The notes below the pieces were generated by a model. It had not been told where the DNA came from. It saw only the letters and a program-made list of their open reading frames with translations, and did no database searches. Position numbers and translations under genes: made by a program. From the NCBI RefSeq assembly GCF_009905375.1, contig NC_133647.1, positions 52,262,506-52,326,505 of the forward strand: a DNA stretch of 64,000 nucleotides, in the 5' to 3' direction. The stretch is from Apium graveolens. Its lineage: Eukaryota; Streptophyta; Magnoliopsida; Apiales; Apiaceae. Numbering within the stretch: the stretch's first letter is position 1; every line of letters begins with the position of its first letter. Positions 10,432 to 23,423 of this stretch are shown piece by piece.

Positions 10432-13400
10432 TGTAACACCCCTGAATCCGGGGTCGGGGATCCAGGTTGTCACGAGTTCCATTTCCCTTAATAACACCCA
10501 ATCTTAATAAACAATCAACTACTCCGTACTGTGACCCCACAATAAACACACACACCACAAGTTATAGTCTCAGAGATGAATATCCAAAAATAACACGAGT
10601 CATTTTATTCCATAATTATTTGCCATTACACCTTAAAAGGGTTTCTGAATAAATTTACATTTCTTTGCCATTATTACAATTCATAAAGATACATAAGTCT
10701 GGTACATCAAAAGTTGAAAGCCTAGCCTATTGGTAGTTCCTACCTCAGCTACAGCGACATCAACGCCTATAGGAAACTGCGGAACATTTCCTATCCGCTC
10801 GCGAATTGGGAGCTTGGTCCTGTTCATCTTGTCTATCTGATGTTGTGTGATGAAAAAAGAAAGCAAGGGTGAGCAACAAGCCCACTGAAATAGTATGTAT
10901 AATAATTTACAATATATGAGCATTCTCATAGTACTCAGGAAAGTCTTGGTTAAGAAGAAATGAACCAAGTTGATATCTTAACGCGATCAAGTCGCAAAGT
11001 ATTCAGTACATACATATATACTTTTCAAAATCTTTGAAATACTCTGCCAGGAAAAATATACACAGAGTTCCAGTTTATAAATGTATAAAAATTCGTTGCA
11101 AGGTTATCTCATATATCTAACCTTGTCTCAACATTTTTCTGAAAATCTTTGTCATGCATAAGATAATCATTAAATAGATATAAGTTGAAAAGATGAAGTT
11201 ACAAGATACTCCAATATACTTATATCTTTTCTGAATACTACTTGAACTACCACCATTCAAGTTATAATTAGTTCATCCCATAGATGAAGCTACACGACAA
11301 AACTTGTATAGAATTAATCTTTGAAATATCATCAAAATGAAATGAAGTTACGAGATACTTCATTTGATGAAAACATCATTTTGAAAACTCAACCCTGCCA
11401 ACACTTAACAATCGCCAAGCCGTAGCCTTTCTATCGAAGTGCTCTGGGTAGTGTTGCAGAAATATCCAACTGGATGATGAACTCATTACGGGAGTTTTCC
11501 GTAACAGGAAGACCACTTACGATGATCAGTCGCAGTAGTGCAACCCCACCATTTTCTACATGTAGAGGAGAACCTGTCGGATTTACTTGTCAACCGAACA
11601 CTGGACTCCTAAGGAATGGACCGTCTTAGCGGAACTTCCAGGCCATTTGGGCCAATATAATAAGGCTGGGTCGGCGCCACTCGACCACTTACGCCACTCC
11701 TAGTTCAGATGAAATCCATGACTCTGAAACGTAAAGCTCGTCCCCCCTTTCCCCTAAGTAGAAACGTGTTGATATGGCTCCACCAAGAAGTCGTATCTAG
11801 TTGGAAAGGAAAACTCACCGATATTTCCCAGGCGGTGCATGTTAATGGATTAACTTGTTCTAAGAATTTTACTTCCCGAGTGTTGGGTAAGTAATCAAAA
11901 ACTCTTTTATCAAAACAGCAACCTTGATGCAAATATAAACTACACCACAGAGCCGGATCCCTCAGGTTTTTAGCGAGTATTTAAATCCCCTTCGAAAGGA
12001 GGATCTTAAATATAAAAATGAGTTTTGGGATCCGCCCTAACTTTTAAAATCATTTTGAAGACTCGAAAACATTTTTAAGAATGTTTGGAGTAATGCTGAT
12101 TTAATGAAATAAATCAGTCCTGATATATTAGATAATATCTGAATATTATTATCTAAATAATATTCCCATAAAGGATAATCTTTATAAAAATAATTGAAGT
12201 AGAAGTTTTAAAACTTATACTTGAAACGAATAATAAATAACAAAAGATATACTTATACGAAAGTACGATCTTTATTTGTATAATCAAAAATAAGTTTGAT
12301 TATCGAAACCTTATTCTTTAATAAAATAAAGAATATTATTTAGTAAATAAGCGAAGTCATAAGTCCTCGAATGAATATTCAAAATAATATTCATTAAATA
12401 GAATAAACGGAGTCATAAGTCCTCGAATGAATATTCAATATAATATTCATTAATTAAAATAAAGTTATCGAATAAACCTTATTCGATTAATAGTTTTGAA
12501 AACTATTTATATAAATATAATTATATATTTATATAATATACTCGGGAACATCGACTCCCGGTTTTAGAAAAATGTTCACATTTGGGTCCCCTATACTAAG
12601 GGTGTACGCAACTACTGCTTATCTCTAGCATAGGTATTATGCAACTTATAAGTATATGAATCAACAATTAGATATCAAGATTACGAAACAGACATGCATA
12701 TATACCATATCAGCATGCTCCAATATATCGCAAAATTTGCTAATAACAATCATGCACTTATCATAAGATAATACATATACATATATACATCACAACGACA
12801 GTATAACGGGTAGAAAACTTGCCTGAGTGTTCCCGGATAGACTTAAGCTTAGAGTGGGTCCGATAACCTATGAACAACAACATAAGTCGGAATTAAACCC
12901 CGGTCTCTTAAGAAACAAGACTTTAACCAATTGAACCTTAATGTTCGCTTATGGTCACTTCTACGCTTAACGAATCACATAAGTCGTTCGAGTACCCTCG
13001 GCTCCACAATTTTTAATAAATTAACCATTAAGAATTTTAAGGCGATTCTTTCGCGTACCAACTGCCTAATCCACTTTACATAATTTTTTCATACTCTAAT
13101 TAGTCATTTAAGGGCCTTAACCAAGGTTTCAAAGTAAGGCGAGGGGTAATGGTTTGTTCGCGAAACGCCGTTACTTAAAACGGTCGTTTCTCCTAAACCG
13201 TACATCGGATTCAAGCGAACCACATATCAAAACGAAGCTCGTAACATGAACTATCTAAACATGGTAATGGTCAGCTCATGGAAGTGAGTGTTCAGGTGAA
13301 AAAGTTAAGCACAAAACAGTTTAAGGAAAATTGGGCATTATGACGGCTATAACTTAGAAATTCCCAAATTTTTACCAAATCAATTCAACATCAAACCACC

Positions 13401-14280
13401 ACCAATCAACACCATTCCACCATCATTCAACCACAATACAAGATCATTTAACTATAACTCAAGATCTCAACTTATTCATCTAAACCAAGTCAAAATGTGA
13501 CCAAGAACATCAAATCCAACAAGTATCACTCCTAACTCTAAAATCAACAAAACCACTTACTAAACAAAGCTCTAAACATGAGTACACACCCATTACACTA
13601 ACCCATCATCTAAACATTATAATATCCAAACCAACAAAACTTAAGACTAAGGGTTTGAGAAGTTATACCTTCCTTGGAGAGTGGAGAATCACTTAGGAAA
13701 CCTTAAATAACCACTAACTATCTCTACTAAGCTTGGATCTTGAAGAAAACATAAGAAAACACAAAGTTAGTTTCTTGAAAACACTATTCACCAAGAAATT
13801 TGATGAATTGATTAGCTATGATAAACATGGAATCTTGAGCTTAAACTTATGGCTCATCTAAGTTATGAATTATGGAAGCTAAAGAAACAAACCTCTTGAA
13901 TTATGATTAAGTGGAGCTTGGGTTTTGGAATTTTCTTCCTTGCTTTTCTTCAAAAAGCCGAGGCAAAAAGATGGGGGAAGAAGAAAATGTGTTTGTTTTG
14001 GTTGCTTTTGATTTTTGTGATTAATTGAATTGTTACCATGGTAAATTTTGTGTGGTTTATAATCAACCAACACTTCCTTCCCTTTTGGTCATGCTTATGT
14101 CATCCTCCTATGTCATGTTCCCACACTTGTCCTCTTCTTGTTGGTGTGATGACATCATCATCACTAACCTCTTTTATTAACTCCTAATTACTTGGCTAAT
14201 GACCGCTGATCTGTTATACGGTTCGCTTAACTTTCGTTCTCGTTTATCGTTTGAGGGATCATACCCGGGATCTTATTACA
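10432..14280 (-). repeat. L2: third solo-LTR-like copy, TGTAACACCCC...TTATTACA
   Basis: This segment begins TGTAACACCCCTGAATCCGG and ends GGGATCTTATTACA, the same kind of ends as L1 and L3, and has no coding capacity. It interrupts the K 5' LTR. No direct duplication is found: the left flank is TTATG and the right flank TGGGT. Frames at 10681-10968, 11705-11932 and 13879-14073 are unsupported. Orientation is inferred from the TTACA end, which on the - strand is the LTR start. Confidence 0.6.
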
Positions 14281-14387
14281 TGGGTTTCCTTAACCTTCCT
14301 CAATACATTATATTCCTTTTATGATTCTCTCTTATACTCCTTGAATTTAAATCCATTTTATCCTGTTACCTTATACTTAATTCTTTC
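14281..14387. other. 107 bases replacing part of the K LTR beside L2
   Basis: K LTR homology resumes at about 14388 (CTAAATCGATAACC). The 3' LTR has about 110 different bases at the equivalent place (37525-37632). The 107 bases may be internal sequence of the element that left L2, with a deletion removing the rest and part of the K LTR. This is inference. Confidence 0.4.
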
Positions 14388-15282
14388 TAAATCGATAACC
14401 CTGATTTCATAAAATAAAGAGTATGGGTATTTTCCGAAAACGAACACTGAACCGATTTTCGAGAACGTGAACCCTAAGTGATACGTGTATTATTATATGA
14501 AGTATGTTACGAGTCAGATTTTGTTAACGTTCGGATAGATTGTTAGCGAGGATATGTCAAGCATAATCGAATGTCTAAGTTAGGATGTTTCAACCTTGTA
14601 GGTTCTAGTCGGAATGCCCGAGAATTGGAATTGGACAAAAGATAGTTGGTGATGAGTCGAAAAGCTCAGTAAGGTCCCAATCAAAAGACTTAAGTGTTGA
14701 GGTCGAATCCAGAGTGATATAGTGGTTGGACGTAAAAGCCTAAGCGGCAGAGTTGGCCCAGAATTGATCAGTAATAGTTGTAAAGCCTTGTAAGGCATGT
14801 ATTTCTGAACTTTTCTTCAAGATATATATTACCAACATTTTTGAACTATTTTATAACGTCGCTATTATTCAAAATAACTCCTGTTTTATATTGTAAGAGC
14901 TTTAAACCATTTAACCTTGAACCCTGATTTTCTTGATCTTGAGCCATAAGCCTTATTCTTTGTAATCCGTCCTTTGTTGATCCTTAGACACCAAACCATA
15001 CAAATATAATAACATTTCCCAAAGGTATAACTACCAAACACCAAACACTGAAAGAGAATGATTTGAAAACACAGAAACTTTAATACTTCAATCATTCTTA
15101 ATAACATCAAAGAACCATATCCTGAAAAATCATTACTAGTCAAATACCTGACCCTTGTACAAACTGAAAACCGTTTCTTATACATACCCTGATATACCCT
15201 TGAGATGTCCATGAGTTTCCTTATGTTTTTATGCAAATGTTTAACCATCATTGATTATTATCTTGTTTTATTGAATCATATT
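14388..15282 (+). repeat. K 5' LTR, segment 2
   Basis: This segment matches 37633-38520 closely. It ends with ATATT (15278-15282), the target duplicated by element S. Frames at 14580-14798 and 14886-15251 recur in the 3' LTR and are LTR sequence, not genes. Confidence 0.88.
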
Positions 15283-16654
15283 TGTTAGGTCCCAATGCGT
15301 TTGTAGAAGGGGGGGTTGAATACAAACGGTACCGAATAATCGAATAAATGCGGAATAAAAAATGTGAAACAAAATTCAAGTTAAATAAGAATATTATTAA
15401 ACTTGAAAGGTGTTACAACAACTGTATCGATTACAAGGAATTAATCTCAAATTAATTATCACAAATTTAGAATAAATTCGACATGAACTTTTTCTATTTT
15501 TGCAATAATTAGAATCAAATGCTAAACGCGATTTGAGATTAAGTTCTAGGGATTTTGATCCGCTAGATTGTTACACAAGAACAAGATAAAGATTTCTAGT
15601 TGATTGGATTTAACTTTACAATCTAGAAATTGATCTTGAAGTTTTGCAGAGAAGATGAAATATTATTCTGCTTCTTTCTCTTTTGTTCTCGGGTTCTGTA
15701 TTGTTGATTGAATAATCAATGAATGAACTGCTTCTGCTTCTTTTAATCAATCAACCGAATAGAATTGAACTGGCAAGACAATCCTGAGCTCAGTAAGACA
15801 ATCGGTAGGACTATCCTTAGAACTAGCAAGACAATCAGAATGAACTAGCAAGACTTTCGGTATGACAATCAATTGTCATACCGATTGTCATAGTATTTCA
15901 AACAGATTGTTTTTGCTAAAAATAAATAGATTTAAATCCTATAAAAATTCTAGTAAGACAATCCTTTTGAATTAGCATGACTTTCGGTATGACTATTCAT
16001 TGTCATACCGATTGTCATACTAATACAATCAGTTGTCTTGTTGAATTAAAACAGATTTTTAAACCAATTTAAATTCTGAAAATTCTTAATATTAATTCAA
16101 AATTAATTAATCAATTAATTTAATTAATCAAATAAATTAATCTTTTGCCGATATAATTTATTTTCTTAATTAAATTATATGACTTAATTAATTAATAGAG
16201 AATTAATACTAATCTTGAGCAGCATCTATTCTTCTGTATATCTTCTGAAAATCACTGAAATATATGAATCAATTCCACCACTTCAATGTTGACACTCGAT
16301 GTACTGTCTGGTTCATGAGTGATTAACTTTCGTGACGTTTCTTCATGTCTTGACTTTGACACTTTGATTTTCTTCAGATTAAATCCTTATTATTAATGAT
16401 ACTCTGACGAGATCTCTATCACTTGATTAAATCCACGATCTTGATTTTATATCACTGAGGCTTGATCAATTTCTTGAACTTCTTCCAGTGAATTAACTCC
16501 TCAAGTCTGTAGATGAACCTTGTTTCTGAATCCTCTGACAGATGTTACTTTGCGAGATCTCTCTGACGGTAGATCCACTATTTACTTATTACATTCTTAT
16601 TTGAGTTGAGTTGAATCCTCGAATATACAAATAGGCTATGACATATGACTTACA
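15283..16654 (-). repeat. S 3' LTR
   Basis: This is a direct repeat of 21364-22736. It contains copies of the motif AACTAGCAAGACAATC and two palindromes (annotated separately). Confidence 0.9.
15858..16010. repeat. paired hairpin motifs in S LTR
   Basis: CGGTATGACAAT, spacer CA, then ATTGTCATACCG forms a perfect 12-bp inverted repeat at 15858-15883. A second copy at 15985-16010 has 9-bp arms, CGGTATGAC and GTCATACCG. Both are followed by a further ATTGTCATA. The same array is in the other LTR, with the first palindrome at 21940-21965. Confidence 0.85.
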
Positions 16655-18793
16655 ATCTCCCCCTATTTGTTTGTTAGACATAACACATAAATACCTAGAG
16701 GATAACTCAACTAACAAATAAGAAAAAGATATAAAAAGAAATGCAAAGTAAATAGTAGTAAAGTTCTGGACTAGATTTAACATTTTCCAGATACCAAGTA
16801 GATGTTCCTCTAGACTGAACATGTCTTCAAGTAGTTCCATCTTCATTTGTACAACCACATTTCCTGTTGAGAAGCCCATATCTCTTGCTTCTCCCCCTAT
16901 GAGAATCAACTGATTAAAGAAGATCACCTTCATTTACCACCTCTCCCGTACAATAGGATCCGCAAATAAAAACCAATGGTACTCCCCTTTTGAAAACCGC
17001 TTCTTCCCTTACTAGAAAATCACCTTGTGTTTACCACCTCTCCCGTACAATAGGATCCGTAGTTACAAACAATAATGGTGTGGTGTAGTGTACATATGAT
17101 CTTTTTCTTCCTCCCTGATATTTCTCCCCCTTAGTTGAGGAATCCTCCAAACTATTACTTAAGCTTTTATCTCCCCCTTAAAGAAGGAATGTATGTCGTC
17201 GTCTGAAGGAGTTCTCATATTTCACTTGGTTGGAAAAGAAATAACAAGAAGTTTCTCTTTCTTCCTCACTGTGAGTGTGTGATTCTGTTTAGTGTACCTC
17301 ACATGTGTTTCACTCTTCTCTCCACTCGTGTTTACACTCATTCTCACAAGTGTATCACTCTTCTCTCATAGCTCCATAATCCAGCTGTACCTGCAAGGAA
17401 AATCACCTTAGCCATCCTTAAGGAGGTCACAGGTGGTGCAATGGGAGTTTGCAAATCCCCATCCTTGTTAAACTCGTCAGATGAATCTGAGTCATAATCT
17501 ACAAGTTGCTAGTTTCCCTTTTAGGGTTCCAGATTTGAATTATGGGAAGGTAAACAATGATCCAACGAATTTAGCATAAAGATCAAAGTTCCCTTCTAAT
17601 GTCTGTGAAGACATTTCCTTGTGACTCATCAGGTAATATCTGTATCATTGTCAACAAGTTGCCGATCTGCGCCTATGTCAGATCCACTATCCGCAGATGC
17701 ATCCAGGGGATTTAAGCCTGGGGAGGTAGACACTGACCACTGACATATGGCTTTTGGATCAGTATCCTCTCCTAACACCTGTAAAGGCAATTGGTCCATT
17801 AACGAACCTTAAACAATCGAATCTGACCTTAAAATGGTTGAAACTCTTGTTTCCGTCAACTCATCCTTTGTGTGTGTAACCTCTCCTTGTGCATCAAGAA
17901 TTGTTTATGTTTGAAGTGGTGACACTACATCGGATGCCTTGGCCGACAGGCAAATTTCAATAGACGCACTCTGTTAAGAGAATGAATCTAGTAACTGTTT
18001 TTGTGCCTTTTCAACCATTACATCTTTTTGAGAAGATGTATGGGGGCTAGCAGTTGTCTCGGTTTAAATAATACTCATCTATGTAGGAGACAGAGCTACT
18101 GGGTTGACTACAGAACCTTCCTTATGTGGTGCACTAAGGCACTATCTCCACCACGCTCATTCATACTTCTTTTTAGTGGTAAGAGAGTGTTGGTTGGTTC
18201 TGTTTCTGTGTTTGTCTTTACAGTCTGGGATAGATGCTGTGGGTTTTCAACCTCATGACTGTCAATGAAAGAAAGTCATTGGAGACTGAACCTGTAACAC
18301 AAAATATATGGCACTATAGAGATAAAATGTATTTAAGATTTATAATGAATGAAAATTATACATTTAATTTTTTGAGAGTAATGATGTACAATAGTGATTT
18401 CAAAGGATTTTACATGAAATAAGAAATCACTAATGTAGAAAGAAGTTTGATTTTGTTTTTTTTAATATGAATGAGTTTTTGATAAAACATTGATCACTTA
18501 GGGTAAAGTCTAAGTAATTCTCATTCATGTCAAAAGCTTACAAATATCTGCAACATAATGTTAACAACATATCATTGACCGATACTTGTCAAGTACTTTA
18601 GATACTAATTGTTATGTTGCATAAGATTTAAAATAAAATAAAAATAAAATAAAATAAAAAATAATACAATACAAATAATAATAATAATAACAAATATCAA
18701 TGAATTAAATACCAAATATCTATCAACAAGATATCAACATTCAATTTCATATATCATATAATATTTACAATTACAGAAAATACAAATAAAAAC
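16655..18793. other. S interior without recognisable pol; PPT at its left end
   Basis: The + strand CTCCCCCTATTTG at about 16657-16669 is a PPT on the - strand. A roughly 97-base segment is repeated: ATCACCTT, then TTTACCACCTCTCCCG and ACAATAGGATCCG, at 16923-16962 and 17022-17059. On the - strand around 17400-17810 there are short Asp/Ser-rich coding-like traces (for example VDYDSDSSDEF) broken by stops. I cannot assign them. Frames at 18001-18422 are unsupported. 18600-18680 is A-rich low complexity. Confidence 0.5.
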
Positions 18794-21312
18794 TTATATA
18801 AATATAGCAAAAATATAGAAACTATTTACAAGTTTAATGATAACATTACCAGCTTGCAAACAGCCATATCCCTCGGATAAACCCTTGTTGTTATCTCCAA
18901 AGGTAACCAGGGGGCCAGCTTTCTCAACCACATTTGATAGCAGGGCTCTGTCTCCGGGCGTATGTCTTGATGATCCACTGTCAAGAATCCACATTACCGG
19001 TTCCACCTGCTTAATGCCCTGCACTTACAAATGGATTAGACCTTCTTCGGAACCCAAACTTGGTTGGGCCCGGCATACTTGTAGAATTGTCCTTTGTCAG
19101 ACAAAACAACATTTTTAATTTAATGGTCTCAACATTCTCAATGACTGAACATTTGACCTTGTAAGCAGCCTTAACAAATTTCTGTTTAGGCTTAGGCACA
19201 AATGTCTCCTTTCTAGCCTTAGAAGGACTAGCAGTCTTAGACCTATCATGCTTCTTATTATTCACATGCTGACGAGGAGTAGTCTTATCACTAGAAACAT
19301 GCTTACCATTAAAATAAGCATACATCAAATTAAAAGCACAAGACATACAATTAGAAACACCACATGTTTTATGAGAGATATTAACAGCAGGCAATTTATG
19401 CATGGTAGACATGGCATTTTTGTTATCCAACTCATGTGTGTCTGAGTTAGTCTCAGTTGCTTTTACAACTTTGACTGGAACTTTCGACACACTTGACTTG
19501 GAAACAACCTTCTCATTAGCATGATCTTCATCACGTATTTCTTCTTGAATAACAGAAGAGGTCGCATCAAATGGTTCAGCAATTGATGCTTTATAGAGGG
19601 GTTCATCAACACCCTTAAGCACATGTGGTACTTCCCTACCTTTAGCACATACATGAGGAGGGGAGTTTATGCCTAATTCTCTAATAGCAGCATTGTAATC
19701 ATAACCTATTCCAGATGTTTGATTAACAGCTTGCTTACTGTAGAACTCTTTAGCCTTCGAACAAGAATTGAAGTAGGCTCTAACCTTAGTCTCAAGACCG
19801 GTGATCTTGTCTTTGAGAATAGTTTCGAGTTTTCTATTACAGTCAACTCTATTCTCTAGAAAAGATACTTGTTCTTTTAATTTGTCTTGATTAATGTGCA
19901 CAAGTCTTAATTCATTGACCTCTTTCTCAAGGTCTGTGATCTGTAAACTTAACAGTTCATTATCACGACGTGCACAATCTAAGTTACCTCTTAGATGATA
20001 AACCATTTCAGCATCAGAAAGTTTTACCTCTATTCTTGATGATGAAGTTTTTCCATCAATAGTCATAAGAGCAAGATTTCCTTCTTCTTCATCTTCACTG
20101 TCAGTATCATCCCAGCTTCTTCCCTTTGCCAGATAAACCCTTTCAGAGTTCTTTCTTACTTGCTTTGGCTTCCTACATTCTGTGGCAAAGTGTCCCAACT
20201 CATTGCAGTTATAGCATCTAATGGTGCTCCGATCAACCATCCATGTTTTGTATCCACCACTGCTGGTGTTAGAGGATGAAGATCCACATTTCTGGAATTT
20301 GTTGTAGTTGGACTTGTACTTAAGCTTGGGATTCCTCTTGAATCTGAAATGGGAGAATCTCTTGACAATTTGGGCCATTGACTCGTCTTCCAATTGTTCC
20401 AGCTCTTCCAAGGGATAAAAATCATCACTTGATTGATTTGTAGTTGGAGGATCATATTCTGCTACTAACATATTTTCCTCAGCCTTGGAACACTGTACCA
20501 TTCTCTCCAATTGTTGAGATTGCTGTTGTTGTTGACCTTCAGCTACAAGTGCAGTAGATGTGCTGACCATTTTATCCTTCCCATAGACTTCCTTCTGTTG
20601 AATCTGCTCCAACTCATAGGTTTTTAACACTCCATAGAGCCTGTCCAAAGAAATCTCACTCAGATCTCTAGCTTCTCTAATGACAGTGATTCTATGTTCA
20701 AGATGAGTTGGCAGTGTTAAAAGGAACTTTTTGTTGACCTCCCTGATTGAATAAAATTTTCCATTGATGTTCAGGTTGTTGATCAACGCATTGTACCTCT
20801 CAAACACTTCAGTAATTCCTTCTCCTGGATTTGATTTGAAATGTTCATACTCAGAGGTTAGGATCACCAACTTGTTCTCCCTAACTTCCTCTGTGCCTTC
20901 ATTGATCACCTCAATAGTTTCCCACATGTGTTTGGAATTTTTTACAGTTCATCACATGTCTGTTCATCAAGGGATCAAGGGAATCAATTAAAATTAATTG
21001 AAGACTGGCATCCAAGGAGGCTTCTTCCTTTTCATCAGGAGTAAAATCTTCAGGATCTTTAGGATAGGTTCTAGCTTTGGTGATCACAACATCATCTACT
21101 ATCACCTCCGGTTCAATAACCATCGGAGTTTTTATCCCCTTCTTTAACAAGTTTGAATATTTGGGATTTGCCACTCGTAAAAACAAGAGCATCTTCTTCT
21201 TCCACATAATATAATTCTCTTTATCAAATTGTGGAATTTTAACGGTTCCAACTTTTTGTGAAGTCATTATGAATTTTTGAATGAATAAAAATTCAAGGAG
21301 TTGAAAAATCAT
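18794..21312 (-). CDS. gag: S gag with zinc knuckle and protease stub, two frameshifts
   Basis: Read leftward, 21312-20911 gives the N-terminal gag (VPQFDKENYIMWKKKMLLFL-type block; actual start of motif is KIPQFDKENYIMW). The frame shifts by one base at a six-A run near 20940. Then 20927-19011 gives 638 residues: UBN2-type gag helices (EYEHFKSNPGEGITEVFERY), the CCHC knuckle CYNCNELGHFATEC near 20174-20217, and a coiled coil (LQITDLEKEVNELRL). After another frame change, 19024-18794 gives the protease start WILDSGSSRHTPGDRALLSN with the catalytic DSG. It ends in an unrelated tail (NSFYIFAIFI), so protease is cut after about 60 residues. Gag would form the particle; enzymes would have to come from a related full element. 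Confidence 0.8.
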
Positions 21313-21349
21313 AAAAGTTTAGGATCTTGATTTGTTCGTTAATCAGAAG

Positions 21350-21361
21350 GCTCTGATACCA
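21350..21361 (-). other. S primer binding site (initiator Met tRNA)
   Basis: The - strand reads TGGTATCAGAGC, complementary to the 3' end of initiator Met tRNA. It lies two bases from the 5' LTR end. Confidence 0.9.
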
Positions 21362-21363
21362 AT

Positions 21364-22736
21364 TGTTAGGTCCCAATGCGTTTGTAGAAGGGGGGGGTTG
21401 AATACAAACGGTACCGAATAATCGAATAAATGCGGAATAAAAAATATGAAACAAAATTCAAGTTAAATAAGAATATTATTAAACTTGAAAGGTGTTACAA
21501 CAACTGTATCGATTACAAGGAATTAATCTCAAATTAATTATCACAAATTTAGAATAAATTCGACATGAACTTTTTCTATTTTTGCAATAATTAGAATCAA
21601 ATGCTAAACGCGATTTGAGATTAAGTTCTAGGGATTTTGATCCGCTAGATTGTTACACAAGAACAAGATAAAGATTTCTAGTTGATTGGATTTAACTTTA
21701 CAATCTAGAAATTGATCTTGAAGTTTTGCAGAGAAGATGAAATATTGTTCTGCTTCTTTTTCTTTTGTTCTCGGGTTCTGTATTGTTAATTGAATAATCA
21801 ATGACTGAACTGCTTCTGCTTCTTTTAATCAATCAACCGAATAGAATTGAACTGGCAAGACAATCCTGAGCTCAGCAAGACAATCGGTAGGACTATCCTT
21901 AGAACTAGCAAGACAATAAGAATGAACTAGCAAGACTTTCGGTATGACAATCAATTGTCATACCGATTGTCATAGTAGTTCAAACAGATTGTTTTTGCTG
22001 AAAATAAATAGATTTAAATCCTATAAAAATTCTGGTAAGACAATCCTTTTCAATTAGCATGACTTTCGGTATGACTATTGATTGTCATACCGATTGTCAT
22101 ACTAATACAATCAGTTGTCTTGTTGAATTAAAACAGATTTTTAAACCAATTTAAATTCTGAAAATTCTTAATATTAATTCAGAATTAATTAATCAATTAA
22201 TTTAATTAATCAAATAAATTAATCTTTTGCAGATATAATTTATTTTCTTAATTAAATTATATGACTTAATTAATTAATAGAGAATTAATACTAATCTTGA
22301 GCAGCATCTATTCTTCTGTATATCTTCTGAAAATCACTGAAATATATGAATCAATTCCACCACTTCAATGTTGACACTCGATGTACTGTCTGCTTCATGA
22401 GTGACTAACTTCCGTGACGTTTCTTCATGTCTTAACTTTGACACTTTGATCTTCTTCAGATTAAATCCTTATAATTAATGATACTCTGACGAGATCTCTG
22501 TCACTTGATTAAATCCACGATCTTGATTTTATATCAATGAGGCTTGATCAATTTCTTGAACTTCTTCCAGTGAATTAACTCCTCAAGTCTGTAGATGAAC
22601 CTTGTTTCTGAATCCTCTGACAGATGTTACTTTGTGAGATCTCTCTGACGGTAGATCCACTATTTACTTATTACATTCTTATTTGAGTTGAGTTGAATCC
22701 TCGAATATACAAATAGGCTATGACATATGACTTACA
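21364..22736 (-). repeat. S 5' LTR
   Basis: Direct repeat of 15283-16654, differing by scattered substitutions and one extra G in the G-run after GTAGAA. It is followed by the ATATT duplication at 22737-22741. Confidence 0.9.
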
Positions 22737-23408
22737 ATATTGTTAACATATTGAACTGCTTTAGGATTGGATAGTTTTTATATATGTGGACCAGATTCGT
22801 GGTCAGACCATACCAATGGTCAAGTTAGGCCAATGTGTGCCTTGGATCCAGTAATTAGAGCAGTGTTGTGTGCTTGCTCGGGGTTAGTGCGTGACTGATT
22901 TGCAGCCTAACCTTGGTTTTTAAAACTTAAAATGAATATCCAATTCTAATGACTAATTAAAAAGAAACTTGATTCCTTTGAATCATCTCATTTGATCATT
23001 ATTTAACCTCAGTTATCGATATCATGACTTGCTGAGCTAGTTAGCTCACTCTTGTGAATCTTTTTATATATGTTACAGTTGAAAATGATATGGATGATAG
23101 TGAAGTTCCTCAGTCCAAAGTGCGGGCTAAGGTTCCAGTTGAGTTGGATCGAGCTAGCAGAAGCTTCATGGGATAGAGAAATAGTCAAATTGTAAGAATA
23201 CTATTATTATCAGTTATAAGTTAAATTAAAGGGAAATTTGGTACGTTGTAATAAAAGTTAATGTTGTGGCTTTTTTCATACTTTAACATGTTGCGATCCG
23301 TGGTTTTATGAAGTAGGGTCATTATAAATAATATTTCATATACAGGTTAATATAATGTGTTTGTGTTGTGGACCCCAAACTTCTGACCCGGGTTTGGAGG
23401 GCGCCACA
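22737..23408 (+). repeat. K 5' LTR, segment 3
   Basis: This segment matches 38523-39192 and ends GGGCGCCACA. It includes CTTGCTGAGCTAGTTAGCTC, a motif I also use to orient L1 and L3. Confidence 0.88.
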
Positions 23409-23411
23409 GGT

Positions 23412-23423
23412 TGGTATCAGAGC
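23412..23423 (+). other. K primer binding site (initiator Met tRNA)
   Basis: TGGTATCAGAGC lies three bases after the LTR end, the usual position for chromovirus-like Gypsy elements. Confidence 0.92.

Larger units (their letters stand above)
15283..22736 (-). mobile_element. S: non-autonomous SIRE-like Copia with gag but no integrase or RT
   Basis: The LTRs are 15283-16654 (1372 bases) and 21364-22736 (1373 bases), starting TGTTAGGTCCC and ending GACTTACA. They look about 98% identical and are flanked by an exact ATATT duplication. In the - strand sense a PBS for initiator Met tRNA sits two bases after the right LTR (21350-21361) and a PPT precedes the left LTR. The interior encodes gag with a zinc knuckle and the first part of protease (18794-21312). 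The remaining 2.1 kb has no integrase, RT or RNase H. This resembles gag-only elements (TR-GAG) that depend on an autonomous partner. Confidence 0.85.

Noticed and set aside
14580..15251. two - strand frames
   Set aside because: They recur at 37820-38493 in the other K LTR. No similarity to a known protein.
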